DNA of 64,000 nt from NCBI RefSeq assembly GCF_001562275.1, contig NZ_CP014304.1:3906001-3970000 (forward strand), given 5' to 3'. This document shows, piece after piece, positions 7,064-15,636 of this stretch. Every line of letters starts with the position of its first letter. Position 1 is the stretch's first letter. The translations under genes and the position numbers were made by a program. The DNA is from Hymenobacter sp. PAMC 26628 (GTDB taxonomy: Bacteria > Bacteroidota > Bacteroidia > Cytophagales > Hymenobacteraceae). The notes under the pieces were generated by a model. The model worked only from the letters and a program-made list of their open reading frames with translations. It was not told where the DNA came from and searched no databases.

Positions 7064-8227
7064 CTAAGGCTTCAACACCACCTTCACACAGTTCTCCTTC
7101 TTGTTGCGGAAGATGTCGTAGCCGTGGGCGGCGTCGGCGAGCGGTATGTGGTGAGTGATGATGTCGTCGAGCTGCACCTTGCCGTCGACGACGTACTGGA
7201 GGAGCTTGTCGATGTGCTTTTGGGCGGGGGCCTGGCCGCCGCGAAGGGTGATGCCCTTGTCGAAGAACTGGCCGATGGGGAAGTTGTCGAACGGCGTGGC
7301 GTACACGCCCACCACCGACACGATGCCGCCGCGGCGCACGGCGCTCATGCAGGTTTCGATGATTTTGGGCGAGCCTTTTTCCAGGTTCAGCACGGCCTTG
7401 GCGCGGTCCACGAGGCTGCGGTCGGGCTCGAAGCCCACGGCGTCCACGCACACTTCGGCGCCGCGGCCGCCGGTCAGCTCGCGGATTTGCTTCACCACGT
7501 CGTCGTGGTTTTCCCAGAGGATGGTTTCCACATTGGCCGATTTCTTGGCCATGTCCAACCGGTACTGCAAGGTATCGACGATTACGACGCGGGCCGCGCC
7601 GCGCAGCCAGGCGCTCTTGGCCGCCATGATGCCCACGGGGCCCGCCCCAAAAATGGCCACCGTTTCGCCGCCCTGCACGTTGCCCCAGTCGATGGCCGAG
7701 TAGCCGGTGGGGAAGATGTCGGTGAGGAACAGGGCTTGGTCGTCGGTGAGCGAATCTGGAATGACCCGGGGCCCAAAATCGGCGTAGGGCACGCGCACGT
7801 ACTCGGCCTGGCCGCCGTTGTAACCGCCGTACAGGTCGGTGTAGCCAAACAGGGCCCCACCTTTCTGCGTCAGCAGGCCACCCTCGGGGCCATAGTGGTC
7901 GGGGTTGGAATTTTCGCAGTGGCCGGGCAGGTCGTGGTTACAAAAAAAGCACGTGCCGCAGGCAATGGGGAAGGGCACCACCACCCGGTCGCCCACTTTC
8001 AGCTTGTTGCCCACGCCTTTACCTACTTCCTCCACAATGCCCATGAACTCGTGGCCGAGCACCATGGGGCGCGGCTGGGGCAGGCTGCCATTGTAAATGT
8101 GCAAATCGGACCCGCAGATGGCCGTGCTGGTAACGCGAATAATGGCGTCGCGGCCGTCCTCAATCTTGGGGTCTTCCACGGTGTCGACGCGCACGTCTCG
8201 CATGCCGTGATACACTAATGCCTTCAT
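7064..8227 (-). CDS. Zinc-dependent alcohol dehydrogenase (formaldehyde-dehydrogenase-like MDR)
   Basis: 387 residues of the medium-chain dehydrogenase family. Catalytic zinc ligands are Cys38 in ICGSD and His59-Glu60 in LGHEF. The structural zinc lobe is the four-Cys CGTCFFCNHDLPGHC segment, and the Rossmann loop is FGAGPVG. The long lobe and the GGQAEYVRVPYAD stretch resemble glutathione-independent formaldehyde-dehydrogenase-like enzymes. It should oxidise an alcohol or aldehyde hydrate with NAD. The start at 8227 (MKALVYHGM) is the family start; an in-frame ATG 17 codons upstream adds unlikely sequence. The stop codon is part of TAGGGCCCC. A decayed 3' copy lies 1.2 kb downstream. Confidence 0.93.
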   Translation of the reverse strand: MKALVYHGMRDVRVDTVEDPKIEDGRDAIIRVTSTAICGSDLHIYNGSLPQPRPMVLGHEFMGIVEEVGKGVGNKLKVGDRVVVPFPIACGTCFFCNHDLPGHCENSNPDHYGPEGGLLTQKGGALFGYTDLYGGYNGGQAEYVRVPYADFGPRVIPDSLTDDQALFLTDIFPTGYSAIDWGNVQGGETVAIFGAGPVGIMAAKSAWLRGAARVVIVDTLQYRLDMAKKSANVETILWENHDDVVKQIRELTGGRGAEVCVDAVGFEPDRSLVDRAKAVLNLEKGSPKIIETCMSAVRRGGIVSVVGVYATPFDNFPIGQFFDKGITLRGGQAPAQKHIDKLLQYVVDGKVQLDDIITHHIPLADAAHGYDIFRNKKENCVKVVLKP

Positions 8228-8325
8228 GGGGTTGGGGGTTGGTTTTGGAAAAATGAACAGGACTTCTCCCCTTTCCAACGGCCCGTTCCGGCCAGGGTTG
8301 CTACCGCCCAGCTTGCGCCGGGGCT

Positions 8326-9261
8326 CTACGGCAACTGGTAAATGCCCACGCCTTGGGCGGTAAAAAGATAAGCGTACTTCTCACCCACCAACACTTGGCG
8401 GAGGGCCCCCACATCGGTGCCCGCCGGCAAAGCCACCGTGCGTACCGTAAGGGTATAGAGGTGAAAGAAACACAATTGGCTGCCGTCGAGGTAATACATT
8501 TCGTCGCCCCGGAAGCCCACTGTACTCAGTCCCGGCAGCGGCAGCTTCTTTTTGTAGTTTCCCAGGTTATCGAACACGTACACGCCCGTGGTTTTATCCA
8601 CCAGGTACGTGTTGTTCTGGTACTGGCGAATGAAGCGGAAATCGGGCCGTGTGCGGCCAATGAGCAAGTCGAGCGGTGTGTTCTGCACCAAGCGCAGCGT
8701 ACCAGGGTCAAATTCGCGCAGCGTAAGCGTGCTTTCGTCGAGCAGCCAAATTTGATTATCGGGGGCCAGCGTGGCCACCCGCACGGTGCCGTCGAGGTAG
8801 TCGGCCAGCCGCAGCTCGCTCAGCGGGGCCAAAAAGCGGTCGAGCAGCACCAGCTGCTGGCGGTCGTCGTAAAAAACGAGCGTGTTGGTAAGGTTAAAGG
8901 CTTCGAGCTGGGCCACATGGCCGGGCTGGGTGGGCGCGTAGGTGTTCAGCGGCAAGCCCTCGGGCCCAAACTGGCGGATGTTGTTGTCGGCATCGGCCAC
9001 GTACAGGCCCCCGCGCCGGTCGAGCGAAGCCGCGCCGGGGTTGGGCAGGCGCAGGGTCCGCACTAGGGCCCAGGCCCCGGCAGCGGGCACCTCGGCCGGC
9101 GCGGGGGCGGCCGCTGGGCGCGGGGTTTCTACGGGGGCCACCACGGCCGCGGGGGCCACCGAGGCCGCGCTGGGCACGGTGGCTTGGCCTTGGGCGGCCA
9201 GGGGCCCGGCGGCCAACAGCAGGGCCCACAGCGCGCGCGCCGCGCCGTTTTTATTGCTCAA
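8326..9261 (-). CDS. Secreted beta-propeller-like hypothetical protein
   Basis: About 311 residues if translation begins at the TTG at 9261, which overlaps the lpxH stop by 11 bases and yields a clean signal peptide (AARALWALLLAAGPLAAQGQA). After an Ala/Pro-rich linker come repeated short segments such as GGLYVADADNNIRQF, TLVFYDDRQQLVLLD and NQIWLLDESTLTLREFD. These read like NHL or six-bladed propeller strands. No ATG gives a sensible N-terminus without a long overlap. It is the last gene of a three-gene operon with the LUD and lpxH genes. Function unknown; the start is uncertain but the body is well supported. Confidence 0.75.
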   Translation of the reverse strand: MSNKNGAARALWALLLAAGPLAAQGQATVPSAASVAPAAVVAPVETPRPAAAPAPAEVPAAGAWALVRTLRLPNPGAASLDRRGGLYVADADNNIRQFGPEGLPLNTYAPTQPGHVAQLEAFNLTNTLVFYDDRQQLVLLDRFLAPLSELRLADYLDGTVRVATLAPDNQIWLLDESTLTLREFDPGTLRLVQNTPLDLLIGRTRPDFRFIRQYQNNTYLVDKTTGVYVFDNLGNYKKKLPLPGLSTVGFRGDEMYYLDGSQLCFFHLYTLTVRTVALPAGTDVGALRQVLVGEKYAYLFTAQGVGIYQLP

Positions 9262-10036
9262 AGTACCGCAAAACCAAGTCGTTGCCATCGTAGTCGGCGT
9301 ACGAGCAATAATTGACCCACTCGCCGAGGTTGACGTAGCGGCTGCCGGGGCCCACGGCCAGGTCGAGGGGCAGGTGGCGGTGGCCAAACACGTAGTAGTC
9401 GTGGTGCTGGCGGGCTTCCAGCGCACGGCAATACACCAGCAGCCACTCGTCCTCACCAAAGTACTTGGCATCGGCGGCCGTGTTTTGGATGCGGCTGCGC
9501 TTGCTCCAGCCGCTGGCCAGGCCGATGCCCAGGTTGGGGTGCAGCCGGGCAAAAAGCCACTGCGCCAAGTCGGAGGTGAACACCTTTTTCAGGGCCTTGT
9601 AGCTGTGGTCTTTGGGCCCCAGGCCGTCGCCGTGGCCGATGTGAAACAGCTGGTTGCCAATCTGCTGCGTCACGGCCTCGCGCAAAATGGGAATCCCTAG
9701 CTCTTCGGTGAAGTAGTCGAACATCCACAGGTCGTGGTTGCCGGTGAAGATGTAAATCGGCAGGCCGGCATCGGCCAGCTCGGCCAATTTGCCTTGCAGC
9801 CGGATGAAACCGCGCGGTACGGCATGGCGGTACTCAAACCAGAAATCGAATAAGTCGCCGACCAGGTAGATGGCCGCCGCATCGCGGGCAGCCATATCGA
9901 GCCAGCGTACAATGCGCTTTTCGCGCACGGCGGAAGTGGCCGCGTCAGGCGTGCCCAAGTGGAAATCAGAAGCAAAATACACCCGGCGGCCGGGGGGCAG
10001 GGCCAGCGGAGGCAAGGTGGGGGGCAGTGGGCTCAT
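9251..10036 (-). CDS. lpxH: UDP-2,3-diacylglucosamine diphosphatase (LpxH-type)
   Basis: 261 residues with the calcineurin-like metallophosphoesterase motifs in order: DFHLG (24-28), GDLFDFWFE (60-68), GNHD (99-102), HIGHGDG (132-138). The GDLFDFWFEYRHAVPRGF stretch is the LpxH signature. LpxH hydrolyses UDP-2,3-diacylglucosamine to lipid X on the inner membrane face in lipid A synthesis. The gene begins within the LUD-protein stop (ATGA overlap) and ends within the start of the propeller-like gene, so translation of the three is probably coupled. Confidence 0.92.
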   Translation of the reverse strand: MSPLPPTLPPLALPPGRRVYFASDFHLGTPDAATSAVREKRIVRWLDMAARDAAAIYLVGDLFDFWFEYRHAVPRGFIRLQGKLAELADAGLPIYIFTGNHDLWMFDYFTEELGIPILREAVTQQIGNQLFHIGHGDGLGPKDHSYKALKKVFTSDLAQWLFARLHPNLGIGLASGWSKRSRIQNTAADAKYFGEDEWLLVYCRALEARQHHDYYVFGHRHLPLDLAVGPGSRYVNLGEWVNYCSYADYDGNDLVLRYFEQ

Positions 10037-10719
10037 GCAGCAAGGTCGTCGGGAGCCCCGGCGTCGGGCGCGTCGTCAAGAAGAAATAATACGAGCCGGC
10101 GTGGGCCGTGGGCCCCCAGCACCAGGGTTTTTTCGATGTCGGCGGTGCGGCTGGGGCCCGTGGTCAGCGAGGCCATCGAGGGCAAGGTGTCGCCGTAGCG
10201 GGCTTGCAGCCCGCGCAACGCATCACCAATTTCGGCCACCACTTGGCTGGCACGGGCCAGCACCAAGTGCTGGTCGGGGTACACGCTGAGGCGGCGGCCG
10301 CTGGCCGTGGCCGGGACCACCAGCAGGCTACCAGTACGGGCCACCAAGGCCTCACAAGTGGTAAGGCTCGCGTCGGCGTGGGGCAAAAATTCGGTTTCAT
10401 CGGCCACGAACGGTACGTGGCCCGTGTAGAGCACGCGTTGCAGCGCCGCCTCCCAGGCAAACAGGCGGCTGATTTGCTGCTCCTTCAAATACACGCCCAA
10501 CTGCGCAATAAAGTGCGCTTCGGACACGCAGTAGAAAAACAAGCCGCCCACGCGCACGAAGCTTTCGGCGAAAGCCACAGCCAAGTCGGCCGGCAGCGGC
10601 GGATGCACCGGAACCCCAAAATCGGGGCGCGGGGGCTGCGGCGCGGGCTGTGCCAGCCCTTGGCGGATGCGGGCTAGTACGGCGGCGCGCGCCACGGCAG
10701 CGGAAAAATCAGAAACCAT
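10033..10719 (-). CDS. LUD domain protein (LutC/YkgG-like)
   Basis: 228 residues. The C-terminal LTTGPSRTADIEKTLVLGAHGPRRL is the hallmark of LutC-type LUD proteins. In LutABC this family takes part in lactate oxidation, but stand-alone copies next to ftsH are common in Bacteroidota and their job is not known. No lutA or lutB is present here. The start at 10719 (MVSDFSAAV) fits; the longer frame upstream has no support. A weak TATCTTCA box sits about 25 bases upstream. It overlaps lpxH by four bases. Confidence 0.9.
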   Translation of the reverse strand: MVSDFSAAVARAAVLARIRQGLAQPAPQPPRPDFGVPVHPPLPADLAVAFAESFVRVGGLFFYCVSEAHFIAQLGVYLKEQQISRLFAWEAALQRVLYTGHVPFVADETEFLPHADASLTTCEALVARTGSLLVVPATASGRRLSVYPDQHLVLARASQVVAEIGDALRGLQARYGDTLPSMASLTTGPSRTADIEKTLVLGAHGPRRLVLFLLDDAPDAGAPDDLAA

Positions 10720-11044
10720 GCAACAAAGAAAACAAGACGGTGAAGATACGACTGGGGTTGGGCCAGCGCCCCAGCTTCCCTCAGCCACGCCAGCCTAGCA
10801 TCTTGGGTCCCTCGCCTCGCATGTTTAAGCAGGGTCGCGGCATTATTTTAGCACCTATCTTTACGAACAGTAGCAGACTAATATCCTTCCAATTAGCTAT
10901 TTACCTATAAAATGACCATTTACTTCTTGCATTCGTTCTACCCGGCGTATCAAGTGCCGCCGGTATTGCTCACCCTGGCTCCAGGTTGGATTTGCCTCAC
11001 CCACTCCTACAACGATTAATTTAGGGGCCTCACACAAATTATAA
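10720..11044. other. Intergenic region with one doubtful small ORF
   Basis: No gene is convincing in this stretch between the LUD gene and the ftsH terminator. It is AT-richer than its surroundings around 10840-10920. A plus-strand ORF at 10912-11019 would encode 35 residues (MTIYFLHSFYPAYQVPP onward), but codon use is not distinctive and no partner is seen. I do not call it a gene. Confidence 0.4.
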
Positions 11045-11095
11045 GCCCAACAAAAAACCCGCCCTCGATTACCGAAGGCGGGCTTTTTGTTGGGC
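11045..11095 (-). terminator. ftsH terminator
   Basis: Arms at 11045-11063 and 11077-11095 pair over 19 positions with one mismatch and carry a T-run on the minus strand, 12 bases beyond the ftsH stop. Confidence 0.85.
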
Positions 11096-11106
11096 GAGTG
11101 AATTGG

Positions 11107-13227
11107 CTAAACGCCAGCTACGGCGCTGCCGCTGGGCGCGGCGGCCTCGCTGGGGCCACTGCCGGTGTCGAGGCCGGGCAGGTGCAGCTCGGGCAAATCG
11201 CTGCCGATGGTGGCGCCGACGTGCTCGTTGACTAGCTCGCTGGCGGTTTCGCTGCGGTCGGTGCCGGCCATATGGGCCTGGTAGTTGGTCTGGCCGCCGT
11301 AGGGGCGCTTGCCCACGAGGCGCTCCAGGTCGTCTTGCAGCAGCACTTCCTTTTCCAGCAGCTCCTTGGCGATTACCTCCAGCTCGTGGCGGCGCTCGTT
11401 GAGCAGTTCTTTGGTGCGGGTGTAGGCCTGATCGATGATGGTACGAACTTCTTCGTCAATCATTTGCGAAGTAGCTTCCGAATAGGGCTTCGAGAAACCG
11501 TACTCGTTCTGGCCCTTCGAATCGTAGTACGACACGTTGCCGAGCTTCGAGTTCATGCCGTACATCGTCACAATGGAGTAGGCCATCTTGGTGATGCGCT
11601 CCAAGTCGCTCAAGGCCCCGGTCGAAATTTTGCCAAACACCAGCTCTTCGGCGGCGCGGCCACCCAGGGCCATGCACATCTCGTCGATCAGCTGCTCGGT
11701 GTTGTACAAAAACTGCTCCTTGGGCAGGTACTGCGCGTAGCCAAGTGCGGCCACGCCGCGGGGCACGATGCTAACCTTCACCAATGGGTCGCAGTGCTCC
11801 AGGAACCAGCCCACGATGGCGTGGCCGGCTTCGTGGTAGGCCACGATGCGCTTTTCGCTGGGCGAAATGATTTTGTTTTTCTTCTCCAGGCCCCCAATTA
11901 CGCGGTCGATGGCGTCGGTGAAGTCCTGGTTGGTGATGAATTTCTTGTCGCGGCGGGCGGCGATGAGGGCCGCTTCGTTGCAGACGTTGGCAATCTCCGC
12001 GCCCGCAAAGCCCGGCGTCTGGGCCGACAGTTTCTTAGCGTCCACGTCGGGGCCCAGCGTCAGGGGCTTCAAGTGCACCTGGAAAATCTGGGTGCGGCCG
12101 TTGATGTCGGGCTTGTCGATGCTGATTTGGCGGTCGAAGCGGCCGGGGCGCAGCAGGGCTGAGTCCAGCGTATCGGGCCGGTTGGTAGCGGCCAGGATGA
12201 TAACGCCCGAGTCGGTGCCAAAGCCGTCCATCTCCACCAGCAGCGAGTTCAGCGTGTTCTCGCGCTCGTCGTTGCCGCCGGGCATGTTGCCCTTGCTACG
12301 CGAGCGGCCCACGGCGTCAATCTCATCAATAAAGATGATACACGGCGCCTTGGCCTTGGCTTGCTTAAACAAGTCACGCACCCGGGCCGCGCCCACGCCC
12401 ACGAACATCTCCACGAAGTCGGAGCCCGATAGCGAGAAGAACGGCACGTCGGCCTCGCCGGCTACGGCTTTGGCTAGCAAGGTTTTGCCGGTGCCGGGAG
12501 GGCCCACGAGCAGGGCCCCCTTCGGAATTTTGCCGCCGAGTACGGTGAACTTGCTGGGGTTCTTGAGGAACTCCACAATCTCCTGCACTTCCTCCTTGGC
12601 TTCTTCCAGCCCGGCCACGTCCTTGAACGTGATTTTCACTTTGTCGCCGCCCTCAAACAAGGCCGCGCGGCTCTTGCCGATGCTAAAGATCTGGCCGCCG
12701 GGGCCCCCGGCGCCGCCCATGCGCTTCATCATGAAGAGGAAGCCCACCACGAGCAGGGCCAGCAAGCCCCACTTGCCGATGAAGTCGCTCAGGCCCTCGC
12801 GCGACTCGATATTGAGGGCGAGGCGCTGGGGCAGGGGCGTTTCTTTTTGCAACTGGTCGAGGTTTTCCTGGAACAGTTTGGCGTCGACAATGGGGAAGTA
12901 GAAGTGGGCGTCGCCGCTCACCCCGAACGGCGACTTACGCACCAGCTCGGTGGCGTACTGGCTTTTGGCCAGGGCGGCTGGCGTGAGCGACACGTCAACT
13001 TCCTTCTCGTTGACGAGGGTAATCTTGCCGACGTCGCCAGCGGCCAGCATCTGTTCAAACTTCTGCTGGTTGATTTTGGCGGGCTGGTTGATGTTGCTTA
13101 CGAACATCACCCCAAACATGAACACGAGCAGGCCCGCCAGTACCCAAAGCTGCACCCCGGGCCGGGGCGTAGGGTTGGGCGTCGGTTTTTTCCGCTTGTT
13201 GGTGCCGTTAGGCGTTTTATCAGACAT
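11107..13227 (-). CDS. ftsH: ATP-dependent zinc metalloprotease FtsH
   Basis: 706 residues. The N-terminal part has a membrane helix (WVLAGLLVFMFGVMFV), a periplasmic domain and a second helix (WGLLALLVVGFLFMM). The AAA module has Walker A GPPGTGKT at 242-249, Walker B CIIFIDEIDAVG and the SRH region. The protease site is HEAGH at 465-469, with a downstream Asp as third zinc ligand. FtsH is a membrane-anchored hexamer that degrades misfolded membrane proteins and regulators such as LpxC. The C-terminal 60 residues are Gly/Ser/Ala-rich and variable. It lies downstream of rsfS with a 195-base gap. Confidence 0.98.
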   Translation of the reverse strand: MSDKTPNGTNKRKKPTPNPTPRPGVQLWVLAGLLVFMFGVMFVSNINQPAKINQQKFEQMLAAGDVGKITLVNEKEVDVSLTPAALAKSQYATELVRKSPFGVSGDAHFYFPIVDAKLFQENLDQLQKETPLPQRLALNIESREGLSDFIGKWGLLALLVVGFLFMMKRMGGAGGPGGQIFSIGKSRAALFEGGDKVKITFKDVAGLEEAKEEVQEIVEFLKNPSKFTVLGGKIPKGALLVGPPGTGKTLLAKAVAGEADVPFFSLSGSDFVEMFVGVGAARVRDLFKQAKAKAPCIIFIDEIDAVGRSRSKGNMPGGNDERENTLNSLLVEMDGFGTDSGVIILAATNRPDTLDSALLRPGRFDRQISIDKPDINGRTQIFQVHLKPLTLGPDVDAKKLSAQTPGFAGAEIANVCNEAALIAARRDKKFITNQDFTDAIDRVIGGLEKKNKIISPSEKRIVAYHEAGHAIVGWFLEHCDPLVKVSIVPRGVAALGYAQYLPKEQFLYNTEQLIDEMCMALGGRAAEELVFGKISTGALSDLERITKMAYSIVTMYGMNSKLGNVSYYDSKGQNEYGFSKPYSEATSQMIDEEVRTIIDQAYTRTKELLNERRHELEVIAKELLEKEVLLQDDLERLVGKRPYGGQTNYQAHMAGTDRSETASELVNEHVGATIGSDLPELHLPGLDTGSGPSEAAAPSGSAVAGV

Positions 13228-13422
13228 AAGACACGAGGTTAAAAAGCACGGATTTTTACGGGAGTGGGGCCCTGGGCCCGCCGGGGTAGACGTGGCCAGC
13301 GCGGTTTTATTTTGGACTAACCAACCGGCGCGCTTTTCGTTGGGCCCCTGGGGCAGCTACGTAACACCAACGGCAGCAAAATCCGTCCCGAAAACGCTTA
13401 AAAACAAAGCGGCAGGCCCGTG

Positions 13423-13803
13423 CTAGGCCGTTACCTCTTCGATGTATGAAATTTGGGCATCGCCCCACAATTCTTCCAGCGCATAAAACTTGCGGCGGTC
13501 GCGCAGGAACACGTGTACCACCACGTCGACATAATCGAGCAGCACCCACTCGCGGTTGGTGCGGCCTTCGGTCTGCCAGGGGTAATCGCCGGTGACTTTT
13601 TCTACTTCTTCCTCTACCGAGCGGGCAATGGCATCGATCTGGGTATCGGAATTGGCCGAGCAGATGATGAAATAATCCGCCACAGCATTTTTTAGCTCTT
13701 TTAAGTTGAGCACGACGATGTCAGAAGCTTTTTTGTCCTGCATGCCGCGTACTACTACGTCTGCCAATGTGTCCGAATCCTGCCGGACCAAGGTGCTTTT
13801 CAT
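13423..13803 (-). CDS. rsfS: Ribosome silencing factor RsfS
   Basis: 126 residues with the RsfS/DUF143 pattern: KKASDIVVLNL, ADYFIICSANSDTQI, GRTNREWVLLDYVDVVVHVF and FYALEELWGDA. RsfS binds ribosomal protein L14 (uL14) and blocks subunit joining under starvation. Divergent from birA with 66 bases between the starts, and followed by ftsH on the same strand, an arrangement often conserved in Bacteroidota. Confidence 0.95.
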   Translation of the reverse strand: MKSTLVRQDSDTLADVVVRGMQDKKASDIVVLNLKELKNAVADYFIICSANSDTQIDAIARSVEEEVEKVTGDYPWQTEGRTNREWVLLDYVDVVVHVFLRDRRKFYALEELWGDAQISYIEEVTA

Positions 13804-13869
13804 AAGGTATAATTAGGTTTGAACTCCGGTTCCGCCGGGGCCCTCAATGCAAGTTACACAACAAAGGTG

Positions 13870-14628
13870 ATGGAAATTAGTCCCCAAACCCTGTTCACGG
13901 GCCAGCAGCTGCTGTGGCTGCCCGCGTGCGGATCTACCAACGCGGAGGCCCAGCGCCTGCTTGGCGAAAACCGGGCCAGCGAAGGCTGCACCGTGGCCAC
14001 CGGCCACCAAACCGCTGGCCGGGGCCAGCGCGGCAACCAGTGGGAAGCCGCCGCCGGCGAAAACCTGACCCTATCCGTGGTGTGGATGCCCACGTTCTTG
14101 ACGGCTGGGCAGCAATTTCTGCTCAGCCAAGCGGTGGCGCTGGCAGTGCACGACTGGGCCACCGCGCTACTGGGCCCCGCCCCGGCTCTGCGCCTGAAGT
14201 GGCCCAACGACCTGTACTATGGCGGCCAAAAGCTGGGCGGCATCCTCATCGAAAACGCGCTAAGTGGGTCCCAGATTCAGCACAGCGTGGTGGGCATCGG
14301 CCTGAACGTGAACCAACTGGTATTTGGCGTACCCACGGCTTCGTCGTTGGCGGCCCTCACCGGCCGGGCCTACGACCTGGGGCCCCTGGCCGCCCGCCTG
14401 CTCGAGTGCCTGGAGCGGCGCTACCTCCAGCTGCGGGCTGGCCAGGTGGGGGGCCTGCGCCGCAACTACCTGCGCGTGCTGTACCGCTACCAGGAGCCCC
14501 ACGCCTACGAGGTGGCCGGCCAGCGGGTGCGCGGCCAGATTGTCGGGGTGGGCGAAGACGGCCGCTTGGCGGTGGAAATCGACGGGGCGGTGCGCCGGTT
14601 CGGGTTACAGGAAATTCGCCACGTGTAG
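13870..14628 (+). CDS. birA: Biotin--[acetyl-CoA-carboxylase] ligase
   Basis: 252 residues. GSTNAEAQRLL, then TAGRGQRGNQWEA (biotinyl-AMP loop) and LKWPNDLYYGGQKLGGIL (catalytic core with the conserved Lys) identify biotin protein ligase, followed by the small SH3-like C-terminal domain. It activates biotin with ATP and attaches it to the carboxyl carrier protein. There is no N-terminal winged helix, so this is a monofunctional enzyme and not a repressor. The ATG at 13870 is preferred to an in-frame TTG at 13819, whose extra residues are unlike the family. Confidence 0.95.
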   Translation: MEISPQTLFTGQQLLWLPACGSTNAEAQRLLGENRASEGCTVATGHQTAGRGQRGNQWEAAAGENLTLSVVWMPTFLTAGQQFLLSQAVALAVHDWATALLGPAPALRLKWPNDLYYGGQKLGGILIENALSGSQIQHSVVGIGLNVNQLVFGVPTASSLAALTGRAYDLGPLAARLLECLERRYLQLRAGQVGGLRRNYLRVLYRYQEPHAYEVAGQRVRGQIVGVGEDGRLAVEIDGAVRRFGLQEIRHV

Positions 14629-14772
14629 GCAACCTTTTGGTGGGCGGCCCCGAGTAGTAAATATTAAGGCACGGTGCTTGATTTAACGAAGCACGGGCGG
14701 CGGTATCTTTCCGGAAAAGTTTGTACCTTCAGGGGCACAAGCAATTATTAATCAGCAATTTCTGTGCGTCCG

Positions 14773-15432
14773 ATGAAAAACTTTACTCGTTTTCTCCTGG
14801 CATTGGCGGCAGTAGCCCTGGGCGCGGGCCCAGTTTTAGCCGCCGACGTGACTATTGCCGTCGTCGACAACGCCTACAACTTCGGCGGCGTCAGCAACGG
14901 CACGGTCACCATCGGCGTGGGCGACGCCGTGACGTGGAGCTACGCCACCGGCACGTCCAGCCACCCCACCATGTCGGATAGTTCACCGGCGGCCTGGGCC
15001 ATGTTTCCACTCGATGCCAGCAACCGCACCAAAAAAATCACCTTCACCACGGCCGGCGTGTACCCTTACCACTGCACAGCCCACGGCGGGTTCAGCAACG
15101 GCGTACTCGTAGGCATGAGCGGCACCATCACAGTGCAGGGCACCCCCACGGCCACCGAGAATGCCCGCCTCACGGCCCTTGCCCTAAGCTTGTTTCCCAA
15201 CCCCAGCCACGGCTCCGTGACGGTGCAGCTGCGCCAGCCCCCGGGCCCCGCCTACCAGCTGCGCCTAAGCAACGTCATCGGCCAGGAGATTCGCTCCGTG
15301 GCCCTGCGCCCCGACCTCGGCGCCGCTGGCCTGTCCCTGAACCTGGCCGACCTGCCCGGCGGCCTGTACTTCTACAGCCTAATGGTGGATGGCAAGGTGG
15401 CCAGCACCAAGCGCCTGGTGCTGCAAAACTGA
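14773..15432 (+). CDS. Plastocyanin/azurin-like copper protein with T9SS sorting domain
   Basis: 219 residues. The signal peptide (MKNFTRFLLALAAVALGAGPVLA) is followed by a cupredoxin domain with the type I copper ligands His64, Cys101, His104 and Met115 (YPYHCTAHGGF then VGMSG). The last about 75 residues (LSLFPNPSHGSVTVQL through STKRLVLQN) form a type A T9SS C-terminal sorting domain, so the mature protein should be exported and surface-anchored or released. It probably carries electrons or copper at the cell surface; partner unknown. The start is the ATG at 14773; a GTG three codons earlier is possible. A TATCTTTC element lies about 65 bases upstream. Confidence 0.9.
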   Translation: MKNFTRFLLALAAVALGAGPVLAADVTIAVVDNAYNFGGVSNGTVTIGVGDAVTWSYATGTSSHPTMSDSSPAAWAMFPLDASNRTKKITFTTAGVYPYHCTAHGGFSNGVLVGMSGTITVQGTPTATENARLTALALSLFPNPSHGSVTVQLRQPPGPAYQLRLSNVIGQEIRSVALRPDLGAAGLSLNLADLPGGLYFYSLMVDGKVASTKRLVLQN

Positions 15433-15468
15433 CGGCCGGGGGCCCCGCCCACACTTCTTCGTTTCCCG

Positions 15469-15490
15469 AAAGCAGCCCCCGGCTGCTTTT
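15469..15490 (+). terminator. Terminator after the copper protein gene
   Basis: A 9-bp perfect stem (15469-15477 with 15481-15489), CCC loop, and a short T-run, 37 bases beyond the stop. Confidence 0.65.
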
Positions 15491-15636
15491 GGTGTTTATG
15501 GACGTGCCGGGGCCCTGGAGCCCACCGGGCGGGCGGCCCGGCGCCCGTGCCTACTTTTGAGCTTTCCTAGCCGCGCCCGGTCCTCTTCGATTTGCCCGCG
15601 GGCCCCACGGGGTACCGGGGCCGCACTTTTTTTGCT

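Noticed and set aside
10912..11019. 35-residue plus-strand ORF upstream of the ftsH terminator
   Set aside because: No promoter, partner or codon signal strong enough; kept only as a remark.
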